A stretch of 64,000 bases of DNA from Anthostomella pinea (Eukaryota > Ascomycota > Sordariomycetes > Xylariales > Xylariaceae), in NCBI GenBank assembly GCA_963556695.1, contig CAUWAG010000004.1:2604001-2668000 (forward strand), read 5' to 3'. The position numbers and the translations under genes are program-made. The notes below the pieces were generated by a model. That model saw nothing but the letters and a program-made list of their open reading frames with translations. It had not been told where the DNA came from and made no database searches. This document shows, in pieces, positions 1-10,915 of the stretch (position 1 is its first letter; each line of letters begins with the position of its first letter).

Positions 1-751
1 CAATCACCTCACCGATCATCTTCCTACCTAGGTAGTCCAGTGATTGCATTCAAGACGTCGGATGCCGAGGACCACCGACTACCGTGAACCCCAGAGTGAC
101 TGTTTGCTACTCCACAACCCGTCCCATCCCTTGAGTGCTAATTATTTTAATTGCCGCCCCCCCTTTTAGCAGCTTGATCCAGCCCAGGCAGGAAGACTCT
201 TACCCTTTGCAGCTAGCGGCTTCCAACGGTACCTTCGTACCTGCTGCTCTCCGTGCTGCTTGCTGCTCGGCTTCACGCCTTCAAGTGCATGTGGCCAATG
301 GCTGATACGGAGGTGGACCTACGAGATCGGCGCTTTTCTCCCCAAAGCGGCATAGAGCAATGCAGAAAAGGCTGCAAGGACCAGCGCCAAGAGACTCAGA
401 CCGTTCCTCTTGGCAGACCCAGCTGACTTGCGGCCAATGACGTGGAGGGGAAATCATCCCTGCTGCTGACTGCCGGGTTGCATTGAGCCGAGGCTCGTCT
501 GGGCCGCCGCTGTTGAATGAATGAATCGTAACCAAGCAAACACCATTGCCTAACCACTGCACCATCCCTCGTCGACCGCCTTATTAACTTCTCGCTCGCT
601 ATTGCCATTCTCCCTTCGACCTAGATCTTGCTTGATACTGTATTCCGCGACACCAGCCCAAGTCGCAGACCCAGCGAAGCGCATCGTCATCCGCCCTCCC
701 ACCATAAACCCGTAAACCCAGACCTCGAGTATATCACGGGGGACCGCCACC
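1..751. other. Intergenic, upstream of cytochrome b5
   Basis: I see no supportable gene here. A near-palindromic TACCTAGGTA motif lies at about 26-35; it recurs in other intergenic spacers of the window. The last few hundred bases are pyrimidine-rich, as expected for the promoter and 5' UTR of the gene starting at 752. Confidence 0.5.
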
Positions 752-1167
752 ATGTCCAAGATATTCACGGCCAAGGACGTCGGCGGGTATAAGGACGAGC
801 AGAGCGGCATGTACATCATCATCGACAGCGGCGTATACGACATCACAAGTTAGTCCCAACATTTCCAAGCGCCCCGTCCTCTGCCCTCTGCCCTCAGCGC
901 TGTCTACACTACCTGTCACCTCCCTTCGCTTTCTTCCGCTCTCCCCCCTTTGCCATCCTTCCAGACTTGGTCGCAAAACAGTACCTTAGTTAACCGTTAC
1001 GGTAAACAGACTTCCTCGACGAGCACCCGGGCGGCGCCAAGATCCTCAAGCGCATGGCCGGCAAGAACGCGACCAAGAGCTTCTGGAAGTACCACGGCAA
1101 GAACGTGCTCGAGAAGTACGGCGGCAAGCTGAGGGTCGGCGACCTGGCTGAGACAGCGAAGTTGTGA
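752..1167 (+). CDS. Cytochrome b5 domain protein, small soluble type
   Basis: Two exons, 752-848 and 1010-1167, give 84 aa; the intron (849-1009) has GTTAGT and CAG ends. The product is almost entirely one cytochrome b5 heme-binding domain. The heme-ligand motif HPGG follows the exon junction (FLDEHPGG), and the second ligand is probably the His of the WKYHGK segment. There is no C-terminal membrane anchor, unlike ER cytochrome b5, so it is probably a soluble one-electron carrier or a heme-binding modulator of a partner oxygenase. A P450 gene lies convergently about 150 bp downstream. A functional link is possible, but nothing in the sequence demonstrates it. Confidence 0.9.
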
Positions 1168-1319
1168 GGCGGACTCGGGTAGGAGGGACGTAATATGTGC
1201 TTGGGCCGGCGTTTTGGGGTTGGGGTTTGGGTCGGGAGTGATTGTGATGCGAGCCAATATCTTCGGATACACAGCATGATTACACAATATGTGAGGAACA
1301 GCCAGGCCAGAACAGCATA

Positions 1320-3052
1320 TCACTGCCGAATCCTGACTCTCAGTCCCTGGCTCCCCTCCCACTGGCCCGGCGTGATATAATCCGCATGCATAGCAATGTC
1401 CTCGCGCCCCGTCTGAAACAGCTCCAGCGTCGGGCCGCCCTGCTCCTTCTTCGCCGCGTCGTATACATCGTACCGACGGAACAAGCCCACAATCAATGTT
1501 TGCAGTTCCTGATAGGCCAAATTCATGCCGATGCACTGCCGCGCGCCCTTCGAGAACGCGAACTGATACCTCAGCAGCTTTGGGTTCTCCAGGTACCGGT
1601 CCGGAAGGAAGTCGTCGGGACGCTCGTACAGGTCCGGATGGCGGTTGATGATCGGCGCCGTCATGCCCACGGCCGAGCCGGCGGGTATGACGAAAGTCCG
1701 CCCGTCTGGGTGTTCGTAGACGAGGTCCTCGTCGGGCGCGACGCGGTCCTGGCGGTGGGTGGCGCCGGGGTAGAGGCGGATGGTCTCCTGGATGAGGCTG
1801 TTGAGGAAGGGCAGGTTGTCCAGCCTCGACGCCACGGGCAGCTCGTTGGGGTCCGGCATGACCGACTCGAGCTCGTCCTTCAGCCTCGCCAGCATCTGCT
1901 TGTCTGCCAGCAGGTGGTACATGATGGCGGCGAGCGTCGACGCCGTCGTCTCCGAGCCCGCTATCATTATGATCATGGCCTCGTCGCCAAGGCGCTTGGT
2001 CTCCTTCTCCGACTCTGGGATGTCGGACCGCATGATCTCGTGGAAGATAGTCCGGCCCTCCGGAAGATCCTTCGCGTTGCGGATTTCTTCGATCTGGTCG
2101 AAGAGATCCTGCCCACCCTGGGGTCAGCTGCCGTCCTTGCTAGTTTGTGTTGCACACTGAAATCGGATTTCCTTACCTGCATGAACGTCGCGAAGATACC
2201 AATTCTAGGTAACAGATAAGTCATGATGGCAGGATTGAGGTTGGCCATGAACTTGGCAAGCCAGTAGACATGTGTCCCAAGATGGCACACCCGCTGCGGC
2301 GTGAGCACATCAAAGAAACCGGCATTGCAATCTTCCATGTCTAGATACTTCCGGCCGGCGCCACCAAACGCGTAGGCCTGGATGATGTCCGACGTCGCCG
2401 CTCTGAATGCCCTGTTCATCGACACGGGCGCGCCCTCTCTGGCCCAGCCGTCCATGCGGTGCAGCAGAGACGCGAGCGTCTCGTTGATGACGGGCTCGAG
2501 GCGGCGCACGTTCTGCTGCGAGAAGTACGGGTTGAGCACGGCGCGCCGTCGGCGGTGCAGGTCGTGGTCTACCGACGCGAGGATCGAGCCCGGCGCCTGG
2601 AGTGTCTGGATGATCGTCCGGTACCGCTCGCGCCGCTGCTTGGGCGACTGCGAGTACAGCTTGTCGATGAAGCTTGGGTCGTTGACGTGCAGCGTGTCGG
2701 GGCGCGTCCGCACGATTGGCCCGTACTTCTTGTGCATCTCCTCGATCACCCAGACGTACTGGCCGCCGCGGACAAGATCATGGTAGCCATTGTACCAGGT
2801 TGTCAGCGCTGCGCGCACAGTCTACTTGTTAGCACGAGGGCGCTTTTTGAGCTGTCTGTGTCTGACCCGATCCATATCGAGAGGATGGACGGAATGAAGT
2901 GGCTTACCGGCGAGCTTGGGACCGGGGAACTTGGCTAGCGGGTGGAAGTATAGACGGTAAACTGCCACGACGGAGACGTAGATCAACAGCGAGGCCAAAA
3001 CTAGCTGTAGTTGGAAGGCCGTTGGCCACGGGAAGCTGTTCGTCAGAGTCAT
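1320..3052 (-). CDS. Cytochrome P450 monooxygenase (CYP58/CYP65-like)
   Basis: Three exons on the minus strand, 3052-2908, 2808-2177 and 2117-1320, give 524 aa. The first intron has a GCTAAC branch site and ends at the CAG before 2808, which gives the family-typical join GPKLAALTTWYNGYHD. An N-terminal membrane anchor (LQLVLASLLIYVSVVAVY, about residues 15-32) precedes the proline-rich hinge FPGP. Conserved P450 features are the I-helix AGSETT (about 312-317), the K-helix ExxR in ETIRLYPG, and the heme loop FSKGARQCIG with Cys at about 454. The protein resembles the large fungal group annotated as trichodiene oxygenase-like or CYP58/65, but its substrate cannot be read from sequence. No other secondary-metabolism core gene is visible nearby. 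Confidence 0.93.
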
Positions 3053-3833
3053 TGTTACGCTTCAGGTCTGTGAAGCTGACTATCACAAGCTAACCTGATC
3101 CTGTTGGTTATGGCGAGTCGATGCAAGGAGTCAGAAAAAACGCGGTTAAGACTGATCCATCCGGTTTTATGTGATATAAATATCGAACATGTCGACATCA
3201 GGGGAAGTAAGATCGGTAATTAATAAGAGTCCTGCATAAAGTTCCAGCCTGGAGGCTGGGATAAAGTCAGCTGAACCAATCCCTCGGATCCAGGCCTGAC
3301 CTGTGTCAGGTCGTATAGCATTACTAATTACGGAATAAGGACCTGGCATCGTGCCTAGACCTGTGCTGAAGTGATTATACAACGAGTTTATTAACAGTAT
3401 ATGATATGATTGACTTTCGATGGAGTTAAGGGGCAGTGGTGTTGGGTGATCGGACCTACCGCCTGTTCTAAGCAACCTCTCCATGGCGTGCTCCTACCAC
3501 CTGTTCGCCAAGCCAAACAATTTACGCCCAAATCCTTATCGGGTTGACGACAAATCTGCGTAATTGCAGGCTTCCCCGGACTTAGATGCCGATGAGGATG
3601 GTAGAAGTCTGGCTTGGCCAACAGATGACAGGAGCACGCCGTACATGCAGAGAGGTTGCTTAGAAGAAGCGGTAGCCACCGCAGCTTGATTTGGTTCGTG
3701 TCTGGTTTATAGATCTGGGACTGGGAGTGGACCTGTACAAGCTTTCCGGGACGGCCCAAGTGTGGGTGATTCCGAGACAGCCGGCTAGATCCAGGTTGAT
3801 GGAAAGACTTACGAGTGCCGATATCTCAGTCAA
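3053..3833. other. Intergenic between P450 and tRNA-Cys
   Basis: Divergent spacer holding the P450 promoter. Short open frames here have no recognisable domain or fungal-like codon use, so I call no gene. Confidence 0.5.
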
Positions 3834-3922
3834 GGATTGGTAGCTCAGTGGTAGAGCGTGGGATTGCAGTTCTTACCATGACTATTATCCTAAGGTCACG
3901 CGTTCGATCCGCGTTCGATCCT
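3834..3922 (+). tRNA. tRNA-Cys (GCA) with a 17-nt intron
   Basis: A complete cloverleaf can be drawn. The acceptor GGATTGG pairs with TCGATCC (3915-3921) with two G-U pairs. The D-arm is GCTC...GAGC. The anticodon stem TGGGA (3859-3863) pairs with TCCTA (3888-3892). The T-arm is ACGCG-TTCGATC-CGCGT (3898-3914), and the discriminator is T3922. The loop reads TTGCAG plus A once a 17-nt intron (3870-3886) is removed, placing anticodon GCA at 3866-3868 with the intron one base 3' of it, the canonical eukaryotic position. A Pol III terminator (TTTTT) follows at about 3926-3930. The acceptor arm is somewhat weak, so reduced function is possible. Confidence 0.82.
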
Positions 3923-6157
3923 ATCTTTTTGACTCTCAATTTTGTTTTCGTCCTGGCTGCATAACTTTTTGTTTGGTTGCTTCATATTGCGTGTAGATCG
4001 TAGAGATTGCGGTTGGACTCCCACTCGAGCGAGCCCCTCCACACCCCCTCGAATCATGCTAGGAGAGCTACTGGTATATTTGACATACTAGGCGCCTCAG
4101 TCTATCCAGGTCATGAATAACCTCTAGGAAGATAATCATTACACCATTATCTTACAAGTCTTGGTTGTCCTTCTTATTATATTATGGTCGACTACGTGTA
4201 TCTCTACGGTCTTTGCAGTTCTTATCCAGGGGTATGTGTACCTTATGTATGAGCGCATTGGAAATAAGACGGATCTACCTATTGCCATTGTGATATCTAC
4301 CGGCAACGCCGCAAGGCGCTGGACTCGAACTCGACTGCTTTTGATTACACGAATCGACGGTGCGCCGATGGTCAAAAGTGCCGGGCTCTCTGATTGGTCT
4401 AGATACCTAGGTGGTTGACCTAGACGGACCGGGCTTTCCCAAGATAGAAAACCCCATTCAAGATTATGGGATCATGGCGGTACCTAGGGTATGGATCCTA
4501 GCATCACTGTGGATTGTGGAGTTGTTCATCTATACTTCTCAAGAATACATGTGCAAAGCCGACACGGCCGAGCAGCTGAGCTACCTACATATCTACATGT
4601 AAGACCTTCTCGACCAAGTGCAGAGGAAGCCAAGGGAGGCTCTTGGTCTCTTCGGGGAACTCCTAGGGATTGACTGTACAGTGTACATGCACAGAGGTAG
4701 ACTCCTTCGAAACCAGCTTCCTGTTGACATGGAGGCAGATGCGGGAGTCAGTCATCATCAGCGAGTGTATTGGCGAACAGTATCTACTCCGGAGACTCCT
4801 GAGTGATCTTCCATACCTAAATACTTGTCATGTCAAGTTCAATGTTGAAGAGCTAACGCGAGTAAAACACATGCGACACCGAGTAAGGAAACCCTGAACA
4901 TCTTGAAGGCCTGAGTCGGTACTTCTCTGTTGTGTGGGCGTGCGGTGTGTGATGAAGGTATTTAAGTTTTCGCTAGGTGCAGTCGCCCGGCCTCACCCTT
5001 GCTCACCTCGCGGTTGCCCTGCCCGTAGTCGTACCTCACCTAGGCCGGGAGCTCGGGCCAGCTGCACATAAACAATCCTAGGACTCCACTGGGCTCAACC
5101 AAATCATCAAATCAATTTGCAACGCTCCTCTCCATCCTCATTCCTCTGCACAAGCCTCAAAACCTACGATTTCTCCAACAACAGGTTGCTGCTTTCCACC
5201 CGCTCACCTAAAGACTACGAGAGTCAATTGAAGCCCTAGAAGCCCAAACACTTGGTGAGTGAGCGCTGTCTTGTTTTCCCGCATGTCTACCTTATATGTA
5301 CCCTCGGATCGCCCTCATCAAACGGCCGACCACTCGGCCTACTCGCGATCCCACCCAGCGATGGGCTACCCTCGTCGCATTCCCCATAGAGGGCCCATGT
5401 TCCCTGCCTGTTGCGGTATTACGCTATCCACCGGCGCCCACAAATCGATCCTATGACCCCAGTCGTCTGCCCCGTCTTGCGCTTGTTGTTGCACGGGAAT
5501 TGCGCCTACAAAATCGCGCAGACACAAGGGACAGACGCCTGCACGCCCGCCCGCCTGCCGGCCTTGCCAAGCGACCAAGCTTTTTTGTTTCCCCTTCCGA
5601 GCTTGACTCGACAGCTCCATCCACCCCGAGCCATATTACCGCTTCCTTTCCGCCCCAGACCTTTTCAATTGTTCTCTTCCTCTTTTCAACTCACTTGCCT
5701 TGCGCGGATTCCCATCGAAGCCACCAATTCTAACCGAGGCCTGTGTTGTTCGCATACCAAGCTCGTCTGATCCTCTGAATAGTACAGCTCCATTGACACA
5801 ACCGTCCAACCTGATCTATCCCTCGCAAATTCCACCGAAGACAACCTAATCAAACTCCCCAAAGGTACGCTGATTCTTCTTTGTCAATTGAGGGCCTCGA
5901 GGCTCGGCCAGGCCAGTTCGCCAGTAAACGTCATGACCACTGGCTCGGTGTTGTCAACCTGCCTCATACGGCTACCCAGCTATCAATGGTGCTGGCAGCT
6001 GGAGCTGACCCGACTCCGGCGGGCACACTCAAATGCGCCATTTTCAAAACCTTTATAGCACGCATGTTCGAAGCCGATTGATCAGGCCCGAACTTCCGAA
6101 GGGAAAGTCTCTTTGCAGTTGGGCAGACGTACTAAATCTTGTTGATAGACCTTCAAT
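3923..6157. other. Intergenic; long 5' leader region of the small membrane protein gene
   Basis: No protein gene can be supported. CCTAGG-type motifs occur at about 4407 and 4482. From about 5090 the strand is C/T-rich, as in fungal 5' UTRs. GGTGAGT near 5252 and GTACGC at 5865, with a TAG acceptor at 6146-6148, suggest one or two 5' UTR introns of the gene starting at 6158. This is inference from splice signals only. Confidence 0.4.
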
Positions 6158-6584
6158 ATGTCTGCCATCAACAGTGCCATTGTCGCTCGCGACACTTTCA
6201 GCCACATTGCCAAGCGCCGCACCTGTAAGTACAATCTCCTTGTACAAAGGCAGTTGTAGTTACTATTATCTGCAAACTTGTCCTGGGCAATTGCTAACTG
6301 TCACAGGGGCCCAGAAAGAAGCCGGTGTCATCGTCGTGTTCGGTAGGTCTTCTGCTTCCCCGGTCGAGCTCTCCAGTCGAACGATATCCGCACAGCCGAG
6401 TCGGCCTTCGAGAGTCGCTTGCGACATGTACCTATGACATTAGGAGGCTATTCATGTTGGTGGTTCGTTGCTAATCGGATGTACAGCCATCGTCTTTGTC
6501 GTCGGATGCGGTCTCCTCGGTCTGTGTATCTCGAAGGCTCTTGCCAAAAGAAAGGCCAAGAAGCAGAGTGTGAGCCAAGTTTAA
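6158..6584 (+). CDS. Small single-span membrane protein, 66 aa
   Basis: Three short exons, 6158-6224, 6307-6342 and 6487-6584, join in frame. Both introns have GTAAGT/GTAGGT donors and CAG acceptors, and CTAA branch sites lie near the 3' ends. The product starts MSAINSAIVARDTFSHIAKR and has one hydrophobic span, GVIVVFAIVFVVGCGLLGLC (about 28-47). A strongly basic tail (KALAKRKAKKQS) follows, suggesting a single-pass protein with a cytosolic lysine-rich end. I do not recognise a named family. Two introns placed in phase around a TM segment in so short a frame argue for a real gene that simple ORF calling would miss. Its function is unknown. Confidence 0.75.
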
Positions 6585-7164
6585 GCGAGGACGAGATGAA
6601 AGTGGACGACCTGAGGAAAGAAGAGCGGTACTGTATGGTGGAATAATATTGCCATGGACATACGCCACCAACGCTCCAAGTCGACCAAAATGTTTTCACC
6701 CCCGGACGTCCTGATCGACTTCGATCAGCATCTTCGGATACAAGCTATGCAACGAAATCGGAGATTGCTAGCTGGGTGGTGTACTTAGAAATATCCATTT
6801 GTTTTGCGTTTCGAGCTCAGCTACCAACTTGCGAACGGGGCTTTCGGCATTGGACATGATCTTGGTTGGCCTCCGAGACGCTTTACTATAATTTCAATAA
6901 TGCCAATGCCTTTACTAAGTTACCCATGAGCTTTTTGTGCACGCAAGGCGATGTCGTTCACTCTTTGACAGCACCTGGGATGTCGTCTCTAGCTTAAGCG
7001 CCTCTAATACATTTAATGGTGGACATAAATGTCGGGTCTATCTTCTTCGGGGTCAGGTATCATGGTCACGCGACCAACAGCCCCATGTGCTTCCACATCT
7101 ATACTGTATGTGTAGTATAGCGTTGGCCGCCAGAGTAAGCGTCTAAAGTACTGGGTGCAAAGGT
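6585..7164. other. Convergent intergenic spacer (3' UTRs)
   Basis: This spacer lies between the ends of two convergent genes. Nothing beyond the presumed 3' UTRs is seen. Confidence 0.5.
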
Positions 7165-8512
7165 CTAGTAGAGTTCCATCTTCTCCAAATGTATCAACCC
7201 ATTCGCCGGCTGTGGAAACGGTCTGTTAGCAAGAACGTATCTCCACACCGCAAGGTCCGTGAAGCTGCAAGAGAGAAAAAGGATGAGAGAAGGAGAGAAG
7301 AAGGCTCACGGGCGAGAACTGGCGCAGCTTGACGCCGGCCTCGCCGAAGACGCGGGCCGTGTCGCCGTCCATGCTGTAGCCCTGGCTGTAGACGACCTCG
7401 CGGATGCCGACCTGGACGATCTTGATGCTGCAGGTGAGGCAGGGGCAGGTGTCGCAGTACAGGACGCTCCCGTCGCGGATGCGCTCCCTCCCGGCCTCGA
7501 GCAGGGCGTTCTCCTCGGCGTGCAGGCATAGGCAGGTGGCGAGCGAGATGCCGGACCCGGCCTCGCCGGCGTTGCAGCGAGCGCACCCGCCGTCAGAGCA
7601 GTTCCGCAGATTCCGCGGCGTGCCGTTGTAGCCCGTGCTGATCACGTGGTGCCTGGCGTCTACTAGCACGCAGCCTACGGCGCGCTTCATGCAGTTGCAG
7701 CGCTGCGCTGCTAGGGAGGCGAGGGACATGAAGTAGCTGTCCCAGCTTGGGCGTAGCCGGTCCGGGTTCGTAAGGTCGAGCTTGCCGAGCGTGGCGTAGA
7801 GGTGCGCTAGGGAGGTTGAGGTGTTGAGGAGGCGGACCGTGGCGCGGCTGATTAGGGGGAGGACGCCGGTTGTGGGCGCGTAGAGGTGCGCGTCGGACTG
7901 CGTGACGAAGTCTTCGAGGGTGATGGGCGCAGGGGTCTGGTTCTGGTTCTGTATGTTCTGCTGTTGTTGCTGCTTCTGTTGCCGCCGCCGCCACCGCACT
8001 GTCAGGGGCGCGTCCACGCTGATGAGGATGAAGAAGGGCCGCCGGCTGAGGGCGTCCAGGACTGCCTCGTCGTGGATGTCTGTCGTCACCCAGCCGGAGC
8101 GCCAGTGCTTGGTCACGAAGTCCAGCAGGGCTGTTGCGGTGGCGAAGGTGTGTGGTGATGATGACTCCGGCGTCCTGGTTTGCTTCAGACGTAGCGGGAG
8201 GTTGCTCTGCTCCTGCCTTGAGTGATCCGGTGTATCTGCTGCTGTGTTTGCGTCGGACGCAGAAGTGGATGTAGATGACGTCCCATTGCCATTGCCATTG
8301 TCATTGCCGTTGACCTGAGGAGCCGGCTTTGGGGCTTCTAGATGCAGCTTCTTGAAGCCGTGGTGGTCTATCAGGTATTGAGCAACTGTGCTCTTACCGG
8401 CGCATTTTGCTGTGTGGTGGTGTAAGTGAGGAAACTCTTAACATGCAGACAGGTATAGGGGGTGAAGGATCAATGAGTCTGGTACTTTACCACCGCAAAT
8501 ACCAATGAGCAT
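7165..8512 (-). CDS. DCD1: Deoxycytidylate (dCMP) deaminase
   Basis: Three exons, 8512-8491, 8409-7310 and 7209-7165, give 388 aa. The enzyme deaminates dCMP to dUMP, supplying thymidylate synthesis. The N-terminus MLIGICGAKCAGKSTVAQYL carries a P-loop-like GxxxxGKST and resembles the N-terminal part of yeast Dcd1. A low-complexity linker rich in Asn, Gly, Ser and Thr, and then a Gln-rich stretch, separate it from the zinc deaminase domain (about 225-375). Zinc and catalytic residues are HAEE (His about 304, Glu about 306) and PCLTC (Cys about 331 and 334). The C-terminus PANGLIHLEKMELY is a 45-nt exon. The length exceeds yeast Dcd1 (about 312 aa) because of the linkers. Confidence 0.93.
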
Positions 8513-8894
8513 GTTTCCGATTGCCCGTTCCAAGAAGTTGTTGGTGAGGTCGTAGAAGTTTGCATATAGTTAGCTAGGTCAGTCATGCATCAGGGGCGTA
8601 TAAGTCGTGAGAGGCAGCCTTTCACTCATCAAGCAAGTTGGAGAATCCCATGCTGGTGCACGCTCTCAACGCGTCTGGTCGCGGTCCATGAGGGAAAAGC
8701 TACCGGCGTTGACCCGCTCTAATGCGCTATAAGTGTCCGCCAAGAACCCGACTCCCGTCACCTGCAAGGTTCCAACCCAGCTGCCCTCGCAGGTCACGTC
8801 AGCCGGGATCTACATGTGCGATCGCGTGGGCCCTCACCATCGCGGATTACATCGCAAGCAGCAGGGTCCAAAAAAATTCTAATAGTAATGTTCC
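8513..8894. other. Upstream region of dCMP deaminase
   Basis: Promoter and 5' flank of the deaminase gene. No other feature is seen. Confidence 0.4.
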
Positions 8895-9728
8895 TTAGTA
8901 TCGTATCGTATCGTATCGTAACGAAGTTTATTACTATATGTCGGGAATCCTGTATCGGTGCGGAATAAGGGTAGATTCCCTTGTTGCTTGCTTGTTCTGG
9001 CTATGGGTCAGAGGGCCTGATTTGGTACTAAATACACACTCAAACCACAAAGCAGTGCCTATCCTTAGAGCATGTGACAAAGCTCCTTCATCCAGCTGCT
9101 TCTGTTGAATGGGAGCCGGAGATAGACACCGGAAGATCTCCAGTGGGGCAGAGACGCACAGGGCATCTGACCCACCAAGAAGACAGATGATCAAGCTCTG
9201 CACGCAGAGCAGAACAACATAGAATCAATCAACATCCGTGTATTCAACAGCTTCCATTGACCCCTTTGACCACCAAAGCCACCACAATTCTCACACTATA
9301 TAGTAATACTATAGTAGTTATAAATATATTTATATACTTATATATAAAGTTTTAGGTGGTTTTAAATATTTATTAATAATTAGATTAATATAAACTAGTA
9401 ATATTATAGTTTAATCTCCTGTTCATATTTTAAACCCGTTTTTAATAATTAAAATATATTGTATATATATATATTCATAATTAAGTTTTAAATCTTTTAA
9501 TTAAATCTCTCGTTTTGAACTTAAAATAAGTACATAAGAAAAAATGATACTAATAAAACTAAAATATACTTCTTTTTTAGTTTTTCTCTTATTTCGAAAA
9601 ATATATAAGTTAAATTCTAAGGCCCCACTTTCGAATTTCCTTATTAATATTCGTATTACTATCGTATACTATCGTAATGGTTAGTATCGTATCGTAATAG
9701 GCCATTACGATACTAAGTATCGTATTTT
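8895..9728. repeat. AT-rich island bordered by TATCG repeats
   Basis: Bases 9296-9605 are visibly dominated by A and T, unlike anything else in the window, with no open frame. The left border (8895-8923) reads TTAG followed by four tandem ATCGT/TATCG units. The right border (9658-9728) repeats TTAGTATCGTATCGTAAT in direct orientation. It also carries the inverted form ATTACGATACTAA, making a near-perfect hairpin at 9681-9716 around AGGCC. The arrangement fits a heavily RIP-mutated repeat or a MITE-like element whose ends share a motif. No transposase is recognisable. Confidence 0.5.
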
Positions 9729-10915
9729 TCGGACCCTGGCAAGCAGTCGACATGCCCATGATATGCATATCTACACGAGGTACGTAGCTGGTGCGGGTTA
9801 CAGGGAGAACCACTAACATATTGAGTCGGGGACAGCAACAACACCCACAATAGGGCTGCTTGTATAATGGATATAAGAAGGAGGAGGGAGAGCCATTGGC
9901 AAAGCCACGCAGTGAATTTGAAGGGTGTGTCACATAGAGATAATACAATGTGTATCTGAACTGATCGCTCAATTATATGTGTTATGATAGAGGAGTGGCT
10001 GTGCAGGAAGACGAAAGAAAGTAACAAAAAAAATGAACGGTGGCCTTTATATGCCACAGACCTGGCTGTATATGACATCAACCCTGCCCCAAAACAACAT
10101 GCAAACTACTCTTCTCATCAGCTTGTCGGGTCAAGTGCATGTTATCCCTTAAAATGACCCATGGGATAGTGAGGCGGGATGTGGGATGTGGGCGGATGAT
10201 GGAAGTTGGAAAAGGGATGGTGGTCTCGGTGGTGAGATGGTTGCCTTCCATACGGTATGTTGCTTGTGGCCCATTCATCCAGCTTCCTCTTGTTATATAA
10301 ATGTACATCTATTTCCCCCAAAACATCATCATCAGCGGCAGCAGCATCATGTATGTACATGTTGTATCCTTGGTGGCGGATGACTCCTTTAGTCAGTCCT
10401 CACGAGAGACATCCATGTGACCCTTCTTTCCCGAGCCTGACGTGGCCCTGTCATCCTTGTGTGCACTTCATCGGTGTAAATATGCCTCATATAAATCTAA
10501 TGATTCTCCAAATCCTCTTTGATAGTACCTATCGACTTGATTTCTTCAATTTCATGCTCACTGTCTGGAGCTGAAAATTGAAGTTCAAACCTTTCAAAAG
10601 TTGCAACCTTCAGTACCATCCCACATCGGAGCATCCCGTCCCTTACGTAGGCCGATCCCCCACCATTGTGGCACCCCCACCCACCACCATCCTCAGCCAG
10701 CTCCTCCCTGCCTCCTACAACTATCATTCGAACAAGCATATCTTCATCACAACTACCTTACCTGTCGCAGCCACGTCCTGCACCCTCACTCGAACGAGTT
10801 GTCAGCCCGCCATCTGCGACAGAACAAGAATCCGGTTTATCCGTATCCGCGCTGCTTAGATTCCACCTTCGCAGCAGGCCGACCAAACGCTGCTGGCGCA
10901 AAGTGCTTGGGCAAG
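9729..10915. other. Intergenic, promoter and 5' UTR of ATG7
   Basis: No gene is supported. The stretch 10570-10915 is pyrimidine- and CCACC-rich and is the presumed promoter and leader of ATG7. Confidence 0.4.

Noticed and set aside
1320..3052. A secondary-metabolite cluster around the P450
   Set aside because: No polyketide synthase, NRPS, terpene synthase, transporter or cluster regulator is visible nearby.
4310..4345. Possible tRNA T-arm (minus strand GAGTTCGAGTCC)
   Set aside because: No acceptor, D-arm or anticodon arm can be built around it at tRNA spacing.
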